64,000 bases of DNA, taken from NCBI RefSeq assembly GCF_034313845.1, contig NZ_JAVIWN010000004.1; one strand, given 5' to 3'. The notes below the pieces were generated by a model. That model made no database searches. It saw only the letters and a list, made by a program, of their open reading frames with translations, and had not been told where the DNA came from. This DNA is from Actimicrobium sp034313845 (GTDB lineage Bacteria > Pseudomonadota > Gammaproteobacteria > Burkholderiales > Burkholderiaceae_D). Positions 17,014 through 24,230 of this stretch are shown here, piece by piece. A program made the position numbers and the translations under genes. How positions within the stretch are numbered: position 1 is the first letter of the stretch; every line of letters starts with the position of its first letter.

Positions 17014-17379
17014 TCAGCCAATCACCTTCTTGACCACTTCGGTGAGACGCTGCGGATCGAACGGCTTGACCAACCAGCCGTTGGCACCCGCTGCCCGGCC
17101 CTTGGCCTTCATTTCGTCGCTAGCTTCGGTCGTCAGCATCAGGATGGGAACGCGCTGATAACTCGGCAGTGCACGCAACGAGCGAATCAGCGTCAGGCCA
17201 TCCATACGCGGCATGTTCTGATCGGTCAGCACCAGATCGAAGGCCTGCGTGCGGGCCTTGTCGAGCCCATCCTGGCCATCGACGGCCTCGGTCACCAGAT
17301 ATCCGGCGGCCTTAAGACTGAACACCACCATTTGCCTGAGTGAACCTGAGTCGTCCACTGCGAGTATCGATTTTGCCAT
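17014..17379 (-). CDS. Second CheY-like response regulator
   Basis: 121-residue stand-alone receiver. The acidic pair (VDD), phospho-acceptor aspartate (LVLTDQNMPRMDG, about D52), threonine (MLTTEAS) and lysine (LVKPFD) are all present, so it should be phosphorylated. The aromatic switch residue, Y106 in E. coli CheY, is tryptophan here (NGWLVKPF), and the FliM-binding surface differs from the other CheY in the window. It could be a phosphate sink or an adaptor rather than the motor-binding CheY. It lies between cheA and a CheZ-like gene. GGAG precedes the ATG at 17379 by about 6 bases. Confidence 0.9.
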   Translation of the reverse strand: MAKSILAVDDSGSLRQMVVFSLKAAGYLVTEAVDGQDGLDKARTQAFDLVLTDQNMPRMDGLTLIRSLRALPSYQRVPILMLTTEASDEMKAKGRAAGANGWLVKPFDPQRLTEVVKKVIG

Positions 17380-17457
17380 TTGTGCTCCGCTATGCTGTTG
17401 CTGCGTTCGTTGTGAGGAATGTCGCGGCACCACCGTTACCCGGTGGATCGCCACGCT

Positions 17458-18042
17458 TTAAAATAATTCGATATCGCCTGATTCCATGTGGGTCTGTCTG
17501 ACCGCCTTGCGCAATTGCGCATCCTCCAGCAAAACGCGGCAAGTGGCCACCTCATTGCTGGCGATGGTCAGTTGCGTGGTCACCTCATCGGCAGACGCGT
17601 CCGGGCCAATCGCCGTAGCCGTCTCGCCAAGCACGTCGATCATGCCCCGCAAGCTGCTCACATGGCCGAGTGTGCGTTGAAGCAGCTGGCTGGTCATGTC
17701 CTGAAACTGCAATCCGGTGACAGCGGCATTGACGTGCCGGTCAATCTCGTTCTGCAGCCCTTGCAGATGTTCCCGTTGCTCGTAACCAATCGCCCCGTGA
17801 TGCACCAGGTGCACAATGGCATCCTGCTGAACGCTGATGACAGCATGAATAGACATGAAACTCGCGCCCAGTTTGTCGATCGCCTCGGTCAGCAACAATG
17901 CGGTTTGCGCCAGATCGGTCTCGACTTCAGCAAGGTGACCGGCGCCTTGACGGGACACCGCATCGAGCAATTGTCGGATCTGCTGCCCCAACGGACTATC
18001 CTGCCTCATCACGATGTTCTCCCGGGACTCAAACTGACTCAT
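17458..18042 (-). CDS. CheZ-like protein, candidate second CheY-P phosphatase
   Basis: 194-residue, almost wholly helical protein. Residues 111-123 read LQFQDMTSQLLQR, closely matching the CheZ active-site segment QDFQDLTGQVIKK and keeping the acid/glutamine pair (D115, Q119). As in CheZ, long helices flank this motif and a short tail (ESGDIELF) ends the chain, where CheZ has its CheY-binding peptide. Overall length is close to that of CheZ (about 215). The start overlaps the motB stop (ATGA) and the next gene is a cheY paralog, so a phosphatase/receiver pair is plausible. Alternatively it is a regulator sharing only the helical hairpin with receptors. No firm family name can be given from sequence alone. 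Confidence 0.7.
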   Translation of the reverse strand: MSQFESRENIVMRQDSPLGQQIRQLLDAVSRQGAGHLAEVETDLAQTALLLTEAIDKLGASFMSIHAVISVQQDAIVHLVHHGAIGYEQREHLQGLQNEIDRHVNAAVTGLQFQDMTSQLLQRTLGHVSSLRGMIDVLGETATAIGPDASADEVTTQLTIASNEVATCRVLLEDAQLRKAVRQTHMESGDIELF

Positions 18043-19046
18043 CGCGGCACAGTTGCAGCGGGGGATGGCGCACGGGCCGGTGCCGGAGCCGGGGAACCCG
18101 TTAGATCAGACGGACCGGTTGTTACTTCGGCACCGTCTTCGTCGCCACTGACCACATTGACCGCACGCGCACCTTCACGCGAAGCGGCATCTTCTGCCTT
18201 CTTGTTCATGACGATAATGCTGATGCGGCGATTGATCGGGTTGAATGGATTTTCCTTGTCGTACAACACTGCGGAGGAAAGCCCAACCACCCGCAGCACC
18301 TTGCTTTCGTTCATGCCACCAAAGATCAACTCTTTGCGTGAAGCATTGGCGCGGTCTGCCGACAGCTCCCAATTGCTGTAGCCCTTTTCACCACTCGAAT
18401 AAGTCGATGCGTCAGTGTGGCCTGACAGGCTGATCCTGTTGGGTACGTCATTGAGCGCGAAACCGATTTCGTGCAGGATTTCTTTCGTATAGGGCTGCAA
18501 TTCAGCCTTGGCGGAAGCAAACATCGGCCTGTTCTGTTCATCGATAATCTGGATGCGCAGACCTTCACTGGTGATGTCGAGTAGCAGTTGATTCTTGAAT
18601 TTGTTGAGCATCGGGTTCGACTCGATCAAGGCTTCTATTTTTACTTTCAAGGCTTTTAGCTGACCGGCTTCGGCTTTCTCCAGCGCTTTTTCGAGATCTG
18701 ACTGAGAAGCCTTGATGTTGTAGGTTTTTTTCGGGGCGACGGTTTCGCCCCGCTTGACCTGACCATCCTTGCGCGTCAGGTCCTGGCCACCACCTTGAAT
18801 AACGCTGGAACTGTCTCCCGAACCCGAACCGCCACCCATTGCCACCGTCAGAGGCGTCTGGAAATACTGGGCAATACCACTCAAGCTACCTTTGGCGGTC
18901 GATCCAAGCAGCCACATCAACAGGAAAAACGCCATCATCGCTGTGACGAAGTCCGCATAAGCAATTTTCCACGCGCCACCGTGATGCCCGCCAGCAACTT
19001 TCTTGATGCGTTTGACGATGATGGGTCGCGTACCTTCGTCAGCCAT
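18039..19046 (-). CDS. motB: Flagellar motor stator protein MotB
   Basis: 335-residue stator subunit that anchors the MotA/MotB proton channel to peptidoglycan. The proton-carrying aspartate is D32 at the start of the single TM (YADFVTAMMAFFLLMWLLGS), exactly as in E. coli. The plug region follows, then the OmpA-like peptidoglycan-binding domain (about 150-285) with SGHTDASTY and NRRISIIVM. The last 40 residues are rich in Ala/Pro and disordered, longer than in E. coli MotB. It is 36 bases downstream of motA, and its stop overlaps the CheZ-like gene. Confidence 0.96.
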   Translation of the reverse strand: MADEGTRPIIVKRIKKVAGGHHGGAWKIAYADFVTAMMAFFLLMWLLGSTAKGSLSGIAQYFQTPLTVAMGGGSGSGDSSSVIQGGGQDLTRKDGQVKRGETVAPKKTYNIKASQSDLEKALEKAEAGQLKALKVKIEALIESNPMLNKFKNQLLLDITSEGLRIQIIDEQNRPMFASAKAELQPYTKEILHEIGFALNDVPNRISLSGHTDASTYSSGEKGYSNWELSADRANASRKELIFGGMNESKVLRVVGLSSAVLYDKENPFNPINRRISIIVMNKKAEDAASREGARAVNVVSGDEDGAEVTTGPSDLTGSPAPAPARAPSPAATVPR

Positions 19047-19082
19047 GATGTGCCTCGCCGCGTGATGTCATTACTCGCCCGA

Positions 19083-19943
19083 TTACTTGGATTTCGATTG
19101 CTTGATGTGCTCTTCTAGCTCACCGAAGGTTGGCCGCTCAGTCGAAAACAAGACTTTGCGTCCGAACTCGATAGCCAGGGCCGGTGCATAACCGTTAAGA
19201 CTTGCCAGCAATGTCACTTTGATGCACTGATAAATTTTGGTGGACTCGTCCAGCTTTTGCTCAAGCAAACTGGCCAGCGGACCAACGAAACCATATGCGA
19301 GCAAGATACCGAGAAACGTTCCGACCAACGCATGGGCAATCAGCATGCCAAGTTCGGCCGGCGGCAAGCTGACTGATTCCATTGTGTGCACTACGCCCAT
19401 CACCGCAGCAACAATACCGAACGCCGGCAGACCGTCACCGAGTTTGGCAATGCAGTGCGCAGGCACGGCACCTTCGTGATGATGCGTTTCGATTTCGTTA
19501 TCCATCAGATTCTCGATCTGGAATGCATCCATGTTGCCAGACACCATGAGGCGCAAATAATCGGTGATGAATTCGACCACGTGATGGTCATGCAAGATGC
19601 TCGGATACTTGCTGAAAATTGGACTTTCTTCCGGTTTCTCGACATCACCTTCAATCGACATCAAACCTTCTTTACGTACTTTTGTCAGTATCTCGAACAT
19701 CAGCGACATCAAATCCATATACAAGGATTTGGTGAACTTCGATCCTTTAAAAAGGGTCGGCAGTGCTTGCGCTGTCGCTTTCATGGCCTTGACATTATTG
19801 CCCACAAAAAAGGCACCGAGCGCACCGCCGCCAATCATCAATAGCTCCAGCGGTTGCCACAATGCGGCAAGATGACCGCCGGCCAAGGCGAACCCGCCAA
19901 ACACCGACAGCATGACAACGACATATCCAATGATAACTAACAA
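19083..19943 (-). CDS. motA: Flagellar motor stator protein MotA
   Basis: 286-residue proton-channel subunit with four predicted TM segments: about 3-22, 30-48, 170-190 and 203-225. A large cytoplasmic loop between TM2 and TM3 (about 60-165) carries the charged residues that act on FliG, and PAFGIVAAVMGVVHTM forms TM3. Length is near that of E. coli MotA (295). The start is a TTG at 19943 preceded by GGAG; no ATG gives a full first TM. This is the first gene of the motility/chemotaxis operon. Confidence 0.95.
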   Translation of the reverse strand: MLVIIGYVVVMLSVFGGFALAGGHLAALWQPLELLMIGGGALGAFFVGNNVKAMKATAQALPTLFKGSKFTKSLYMDLMSLMFEILTKVRKEGLMSIEGDVEKPEESPIFSKYPSILHDHHVVEFITDYLRLMVSGNMDAFQIENLMDNEIETHHHEGAVPAHCIAKLGDGLPAFGIVAAVMGVVHTMESVSLPPAELGMLIAHALVGTFLGILLAYGFVGPLASLLEQKLDESTKIYQCIKVTLLASLNGYAPALAIEFGRKVLFSTERPTFGELEEHIKQSKSK

Positions 19944-20244
19944 GCAGTTACTCCAGTCGACACCGACGACGACATCCGTCCGGCTGTTTAAAATTCATGT
20001 TTTGAAATCGACGCTACCAGTGACAGCGACAGAAAATCAAAAAAAATGATCGGGAATTAGCGCCTTTTACTAAAACCAAAACTACGAGTCAAACTCGCTG
20101 AGAATTTATCACAGGTAACAGTTCAACTGAGAGAAGCTGCACGATTTTAAGGTCAAAAGAGCAGAAACAAAATGGAACGTTAATGGAATGTTATTTAAGT
20201 GGGGTTATCAAGACACAATTTATGCTGTCTTTCCCACAACAAAA
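19944..20244. other. Intergenic region upstream of motA
   Basis: About 300 bases of visibly more A+T-rich sequence between motA and the methyltransferase gene, both on the minus strand. It must hold the promoter for the long mot-che operon. I looked for the sigma-28 consensus (TAAAGTTT-N11-GCCGATAA) on the minus strand and found no convincing match, unlike upstream of flhD. A class II FlhDC-activated promoter is therefore more likely, but I could not identify a FlhDC box with confidence. No open frame or RNA gene recognised. Confidence 0.5.
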
Positions 20245-21030
20245 TCACTGCTTGCGCCAGACATACAAATAAGGTCCATCTTTGATCGGTTGATACATCT
20301 CGTCTGCGGTCTGACCCTCGATCGCAAATTCGTAACTAATTAGCAATGAACCGACTGGCATTTCTGCCTGGAACTTAAGCCATAGCGGCGACATCGCTAC
20401 AGGCGACAGGTAAGCAAACACAACATCGAAGCGTGATAAGTCAAGTAATTGATAGTCGCCGCGCAAGAAGTGTGCAGGATTGCTGCGCAGGCGCGCGCGC
20501 AGCAGGCTAAGTAACCACGGAAGAGGTGCCAGTTCGATGCCATAAAATTCACTCTCCGGGTGACGCTTGGCGAGGTTAAGCACCAGTCCGCCAAGCCCGC
20601 TACCGATATCGATGCCGCGTAGCGGACGTGCCGGCAGCAACTCACTCACCGCTTTCCAGACGCGCGGGCCTGACAGATACAAAGGGACTTGCGTGCGATA
20701 GGTGCTCCAGTAAAGGCTCAACATGAGTAAGAAAGCCAGCAAAAAAATCCATGGAGGCAATTGCCATCCAAGAACGATCACGAGCGCCGGCGCAAACAGC
20801 AACTGTATAAGCAACCACCATGACGCCAGATCACACCGGCGTGACAACAACGCTGCAACCAATCCTTGCAATATCGCCAGTAGCAATATGGGCAGCACCC
20901 ACCCGATCGTTTTCCAAAGAATGGTCGCACCGAAAACGATGATGAAGAAAGAAAGAAATTGCAGACAAAGCGCCTGGACTGCAGGCGCCTTCAACGAGAG
21001 GGAGAGAGAATGAGACCTGAGTGGCAACAC
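20245..21030 (-). CDS. Membrane-anchored class I SAM-dependent methyltransferase
   Basis: 261-residue protein. The N-terminal half (about 15-115) holds four or so hydrophobic segments (for example LSFFIIVFGATILWK and WLLIQLLFAPALVIVLG). The C-terminal half is a Rossmann-type methyltransferase with the SAM-binding motif GIDIGSGLGGLVLNLA, the acidic motif II region SEFYGIELAP and FDVVFAYLSP. The substrate is unknown. It lies between flhC and motA on the same strand, in a purely flagellar neighbourhood, so a motility-related role is possible but unproven. The start is a GTG at 21030 (or the TTG beside it); ribosome-binding signals are weak. The adjacent intergenic gaps (48 and 301 bases) make co-transcription with flhDC possible. 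Confidence 0.75.
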   Translation of the reverse strand: MLPLRSHSLSLSLKAPAVQALCLQFLSFFIIVFGATILWKTIGWVLPILLLAILQGLVAALLSRRCDLASWWLLIQLLFAPALVIVLGWQLPPWIFLLAFLLMLSLYWSTYRTQVPLYLSGPRVWKAVSELLPARPLRGIDIGSGLGGLVLNLAKRHPESEFYGIELAPLPWLLSLLRARLRSNPAHFLRGDYQLLDLSRFDVVFAYLSPVAMSPLWLKFQAEMPVGSLLISYEFAIEGQTADEMYQPIKDGPYLYVWRKQ

Positions 21031-21078
21031 GAGTGTTCTTCGACGAGAAATACAGACCTGATCATCATGCCCACTAGG

Positions 21079-21633
21079 TTATACCGTGGCAACTGCGGCT
21101 TGCGCGGCTTCCTTGGCCTTGCGGGTTTTACCTGCCCGCGACGGCATGTGGCACAGCCCGCAGGTGTAGTCTGCGTTGAGATCGAGTTGGTGTACGACGA
21201 AGTGGCCACTACATTGGGTGCAGCACGCAGTGCTCAGCATTTTGCTGTCAAAAAAACGCACCAGCGTCCATGCACGGGTCAATGACAGTACTGGCTCCTC
21301 ACCGCTTTCCGGGCCCATTTGCTCCAGGTACAGTTTGTACGCTTTGACGACGGCAACAATGCCCGTGATGTGGGCATGTTCTTGCAAAAATTTGTAGATA
21401 TTGATGAACAACGACGAGTGAACGTTGGGTTGCCACGTAATAAACCAGTCTGTCGAAAATGGCAGCATGCCTTTCGGTGGCGAAACGCCCTTGAGCTCTT
21501 TGTAAAGTTTCAGCAACCGCTCGCGTGATAACGAGGTTTCGGATTCCAGCAACTGCAAACGCGCTCCGAGTCTGATCAGCTCGATCGCCAATTGGATTTC
21601 ATGGGATTCTGTAACAACGCTTTTTTTTGCCAT
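21079..21633 (-). CDS. flhC: Flagellar master transcriptional activator FlhC
   Basis: 184-residue zinc-binding subunit of the FlhD4C2 activator that switches on class II flagellar operons. The four zinc cysteines are in CCTQCSGHF and YTCGLCHMP. The helical DNA-binding part precedes them (LLESETSLSRERLLKLYKEL). The alanine/lysine-rich C-terminal tail is typical of betaproteobacterial FlhC. GAGGTG lies 6 bases before the ATG. It is 58 bases downstream of flhD. Confidence 0.96.
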   Translation of the reverse strand: MAKKSVVTESHEIQLAIELIRLGARLQLLESETSLSRERLLKLYKELKGVSPPKGMLPFSTDWFITWQPNVHSSLFINIYKFLQEHAHITGIVAVVKAYKLYLEQMGPESGEEPVLSLTRAWTLVRFFDSKMLSTACCTQCSGHFVVHQLDLNADYTCGLCHMPSRAGKTRKAKEAAQAAVATV

Positions 21634-21691
21634 GATTTCACCTCGACAGATTGCTTGTTTGACCGACTATCCGAACAACGCGTTGATATCG

Positions 21692-22009
21692 TCAGGCGAT
21701 CTCTTCAACGCCCTGGCTGGCCATCAGGATTGCGGCATGCGATTGAGACAACGCACGGTCCTTGTTGTAATTAGTCAGCATGCCGAGGATGGCACCATCT
21801 TCAAATCGGAAACGCGCCAGCATCATACTGCTACCGGATAATTTGAGAATTTGGGCATTGTTGAGACCGGCGATCAGGTCAGCAATTTCGCTACTGACGC
21901 CAAGGCGGTAAATCGCTGCCGCCTTGTCGGCTCGGATCATTTGTTGCGCCAACATCAGATAACCAAGATTTGCATCACGAATTTCAGCCATCATCACGTT
22001 CGTATCCAT
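21692..22009 (-). CDS. flhD: Flagellar master transcriptional activator FlhD
   Basis: 105-residue FlhD, partner of FlhC in the master regulator. Recognised by IRDANLGYLMLAQQMIRADKAAAIYRLG and ILKLSGSSMMLARFRF (quoted here in pieces of the family signature). The ATG at 22009 has GAGGGG about 9 bases upstream, while the in-frame TTG at 22027 has no such signal. The conserved cysteine near C65 of E. coli FlhD is replaced in this region. Upstream lies a gene-free leader of several hundred bases with two sigma-28-type promoters facing flhD. Confidence 0.95.
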   Translation of the reverse strand: MDTNVMMAEIRDANLGYLMLAQQMIRADKAAAIYRLGVSSEIADLIAGLNNAQILKLSGSSMMLARFRFEDGAILGMLTNYNKDRALSQSHAAILMASQGVEEIA

Positions 22010-22174
22010 TGTTTTGCCCCTCAGCATTTTGTCCGGAGAGCATTTTGCTCAATCGGTGACTGCATTCTGATCGGGCGAACAGAGGGGGGGAATAGGTAGT
22101 TGTCGGTATTTCTTGACGGAAACAAGGCAGGGGGAAGTGACAGATTTTGTCCTACAAGCACCAAGCGTGTATGG

Positions 22175-22196
22175 CACTCGCCACAGGGTGGCAGTG
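22175..22196 (-). other. Hairpin in the flhD leader, enclosed by an inverted repeat
   Basis: CACT-C-GCCAC-AGG-GTGGC-AGTG forms a 9-bp stem with one bulged C (22175-22196). It lies between the two arms of an 11-bp perfect inverted repeat, TGACGGAAACA at 22114-22124 and TGTTTCCGTCA at 22217-22227. The whole could fold into one extended structure in flhD leader RNA, about 105-220 bases before the start codon. Confidence 0.5.
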
Positions 22197-22368
22197 AGAA
22201 GTGGCTCTAGGCCTCATGTTTCCGTCAGTCACCACAATTTCCTGAGACCAACTTTTAAATACGATTGATGCTTTTTTTGATTATGTTGCTCAAGGTTATC
22301 CCTAAAAAAAAGAGACTATTTACATGAATAAAATCATGTTGTTGCTCAAGAACATCAGTTGCTTATTT

Positions 22369-22395
22369 TTAACGGCAACAAGTTCACAAACTTTA
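22369..22395 (-). promoter_or_regulatory. Sigma-28 (FliA)-type promoter, proximal
   Basis: Read on the minus strand: TAAAGTTT (22388-22395), an 11-base spacer, then GCCGTTAA (22369-22376). The consensus for the flagellar sigma factor is TAAAGTTT-N11-GCCGATAA, so the -35 matches 8/8, the spacer is exact and the -10 matches 7/8. Transcription would start near 22362 and run toward flhD, whose ATG is about 350 bases on. Confidence 0.75.
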
Positions 22396-22444
22396 GGGCT
22401 GAGGAGCAAATTAGTTTGGAATTTATTGTCATTCTGATTTTTAG

Positions 22445-22471
22445 TTATCGGCCTCAGAGCGACCGACTTTA
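22445..22471 (-). promoter_or_regulatory. Sigma-28 (FliA)-type promoter, distal
   Basis: Read on the minus strand: TAAAGTCG (22464-22471), an 11-base spacer, then GCCGATAA (22445-22452). The -10 matches the FliA consensus 8/8, the -35 matches 6/8 and the spacing is exact. It lies 76 bases upstream of the second sigma-28-like promoter and points the same way, toward flhD. Confidence 0.75.
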
Positions 22472-22878
22472 GGCTAGATGAAGAATTTATTTTTCATCGC
22501 CTAAAAAATTGTCCGCAATGAGGATCATGACTTTGAAAACAAGGCCGGAAACTCACGGAAATCGAACGGGGGAAAGTATGCAGAAAAGACCAACGTCGCA
22601 AGAATGAAAAATTGATTGATGCCTGATAAAAAGTTCGTGTGCTCCGACTTTTCACCTGCGCGCTGCGCGGACAAAACGGTCATCTCAGGGTGACGATGCT
22701 TCAAGCATTTTTCTCGAATACTGCCGGCGACGTGCTTCGACTGCTACCTTGATACGGAGTTGTGCCCGCGACAAGAGCAAAAACCAACTTGGCCGCTACC
22801 TTCAGCACCGGTCAAAACATGAATTGCAGAAATATCACCATATTGTTATCTTGACGCCCTGACTACCTAGGATCGACC

Positions 22879-23109
22879 ATGGCCACTCTCATCGTGCATC
22901 ACACCATCCACATTCTTACGCTGGCATCAGGAGAAACGATAACGGAACAAGGTAAGGAAAACGATATCGTGCTCCAGGAACTGGCAGATGGTTGGTGGGT
23001 ACATTTCATCGGCGAAAGCGGGACGGTCGATAGTTACGACACGCCATTTTCCAGCTACGGCAGCGCGCTTGGCACAGCCAAGGCAGCGGCCGAATTTGCC
23101 TCTGAGTAG
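22879..23109 (+). CDS. Small orphan protein, unknown function
   Basis: 76-residue acidic protein that I do not recognise. It has no signal peptide, TM segment or cysteine. The first 20 residues (MATLIVHHTIHILTLASGET) look like a beta-hairpin, followed by a WWVHF strand and a small-residue-rich C-terminal helix (GTAKAAAEFASE). AGGA lies about 6 bases before the ATG, and the composition fits a real protein better than a random frame. It is isolated: the flhD regulatory region lies upstream and the convergent RIO kinase ends 5 bases away. No functional claim is made. Confidence 0.55.
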   Translation: MATLIVHHTIHILTLASGETITEQGKENDIVLQELADGWWVHFIGESGTVDSYDTPFSSYGSALGTAKAAAEFASE

Positions 23110-23114
23110 CCTGG

Positions 23115-23966
23115 TCAGGATTGCGCTTCGGACAAGCGTCTCTGCCGCTCTTCTTCTTCCTCGCGTGCAAGCGCTATTTCACGGATCACTGCGCCGACAT
23201 CAGCCTCGTGCACAGGTGTGGCAACTACGCCAGTCAATGGTGTATCCGGCGTGAGCAATCCAGCCTTGTATAGGCTCCAAATTTCCTTACCGTACTGAGT
23301 AGTGAGCAGTTCAGGCACGACGATACCAAAAAAATTGGCAAGGTTGCTTACGTCACGATCAAGCATGTCGGCAGCAACACTACTGCCTGCGGCATCAATG
23401 GCTTGCGGCAGGTCGATGATGACCGGCCCTTGAGCATCGACAAGAATATTGTATTCAGACAGATCGCCATGGATCACACCAGCACACAGCATGAGCACGA
23501 CCTGATGTAACAGGTCGGCATGATATGCCAATGCCAGTTCACGAGTCAGCTCTACATCGTTGAGGCGCGGCGCGGCATTCCCGTCGGCTGCAGTGATCAA
23601 CTCCATCAACAGCACGCCCTCGAAACAGATATAGGGAACAGGTACCCGCACACCGGCAGCAGCGAGCTTGTAAAGCGCGTCAACTTCCGCGTTCTGCCAA
23701 ACCTCTTCAGCCATTTTGCGACCGTATCGTGTGCCTTTTTCCATCGCGCGAGCTTGCCTGCTGTTTTTGACACGCCGACCTTCCTGATAAGCTACCGCCT
23801 GATGAAAGCTACGTTCATTGGCTTCCTTGTAGACCTTCGCACAGCGCACATCGTCGCCACAACGCACCACGTACACAGTGGCTTCCTTGCCACTCATGAG
23901 CTGACGCATCACTTCATCGATCAGGCCTTCTTCGATCAGGGGCTGGATTCTTTTTGGGGTTTTCAT
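23115..23966 (-). CDS. RIO-type serine/threonine kinase
   Basis: 283-residue protein of the bacterial RIO1-like family (similar to Pseudomonas PA4780). The RIO signature is visible: GKEATVYVVRCGDDVRCAKVY (flexible loop and ATP lysine), then the catalytic segment IHGDLSEYNILV with the HGDLSxxN motif, and the metal-binding aspartate in VIIDLPQAID. The substrate is unknown. In bacteria such kinases have been linked to stress responses, but nothing nearby indicates a target. I take the ATG at 23966 (MKTPKRIQP); an upstream GTG/TTG extension is rich in arginine and looks like non-coding sequence. Its 3' end almost meets that of the orphan gene. Confidence 0.85.
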   Translation of the reverse strand: MKTPKRIQPLIEEGLIDEVMRQLMSGKEATVYVVRCGDDVRCAKVYKEANERSFHQAVAYQEGRRVKNSRQARAMEKGTRYGRKMAEEVWQNAEVDALYKLAAAGVRVPVPYICFEGVLLMELITAADGNAAPRLNDVELTRELALAYHADLLHQVVLMLCAGVIHGDLSEYNILVDAQGPVIIDLPQAIDAAGSSVAADMLDRDVSNLANFFGIVVPELLTTQYGKEIWSLYKAGLLTPDTPLTGVVATPVHEADVGAVIREIALAREEEEERQRRLSEAQS

Positions 23967-24230
23967 GGGTATTGCCGAATTGGGTATTGGTCCGCGCACG
24001 ACTTCGCGCAGACAGAAAAATCGACTGACCGCGACGGCAAACAACGGTTACTGCGACACGACGAACAGGGGTGGTGTGCTGATCCGCTCTGCGCTTCGTC
24101 AAGCAACAATATGCCAAACGAAGGGCGAAGTGTAACCTGCCGACCCATGACAGCGGGCTTTTGGACAAGGAAATAGTACTGATGCTAAAACTCAGCGCCG
24201 TCCATGGTGCCCCCGATACCGCTACTCACC

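Larger units (their letters stand above)
22010..22878. other. Long regulatory region upstream of flhD
   Basis: 869 bases without a convincing gene between flhD (-) and the small orphan gene (+). It is richer in A+T than its surroundings, especially 22240-22500. It contains two sigma-28-like promoters on the minus strand (22369-22395 and 22445-22471), an 11-bp inverted repeat (22114-22124 with 22217-22227) and, inside that, a strong hairpin (22175-22196). Transcripts from these promoters would carry a 350-430 base leader before the flhD ATG. A 37-codon frame at 22324 (+) overlaps the promoters and is not believed. Confidence 0.7.

Noticed and set aside
19944..20244. Sigma-28 promoter for motA
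   Set aside because: GTGATAA-like and TAAAATC-like fragments occur on the minus strand but not together at the right spacing.
22324..22437. 37-codon frame starting ATGAATAAAATCATG
   Set aside because: It overlaps the two minus-strand sigma-28-type promoters, has no good ribosome-binding site and is made of A+T-rich codons. It reads like chance in non-coding DNA.
23967..24168. Minus-strand extension of the RIO kinase and an overlapping 84-residue frame
   Set aside because: Both are rich in Arg/Cys/Ser as expected for out-of-frame translation, and the MKTPKRIQP start fits the family.
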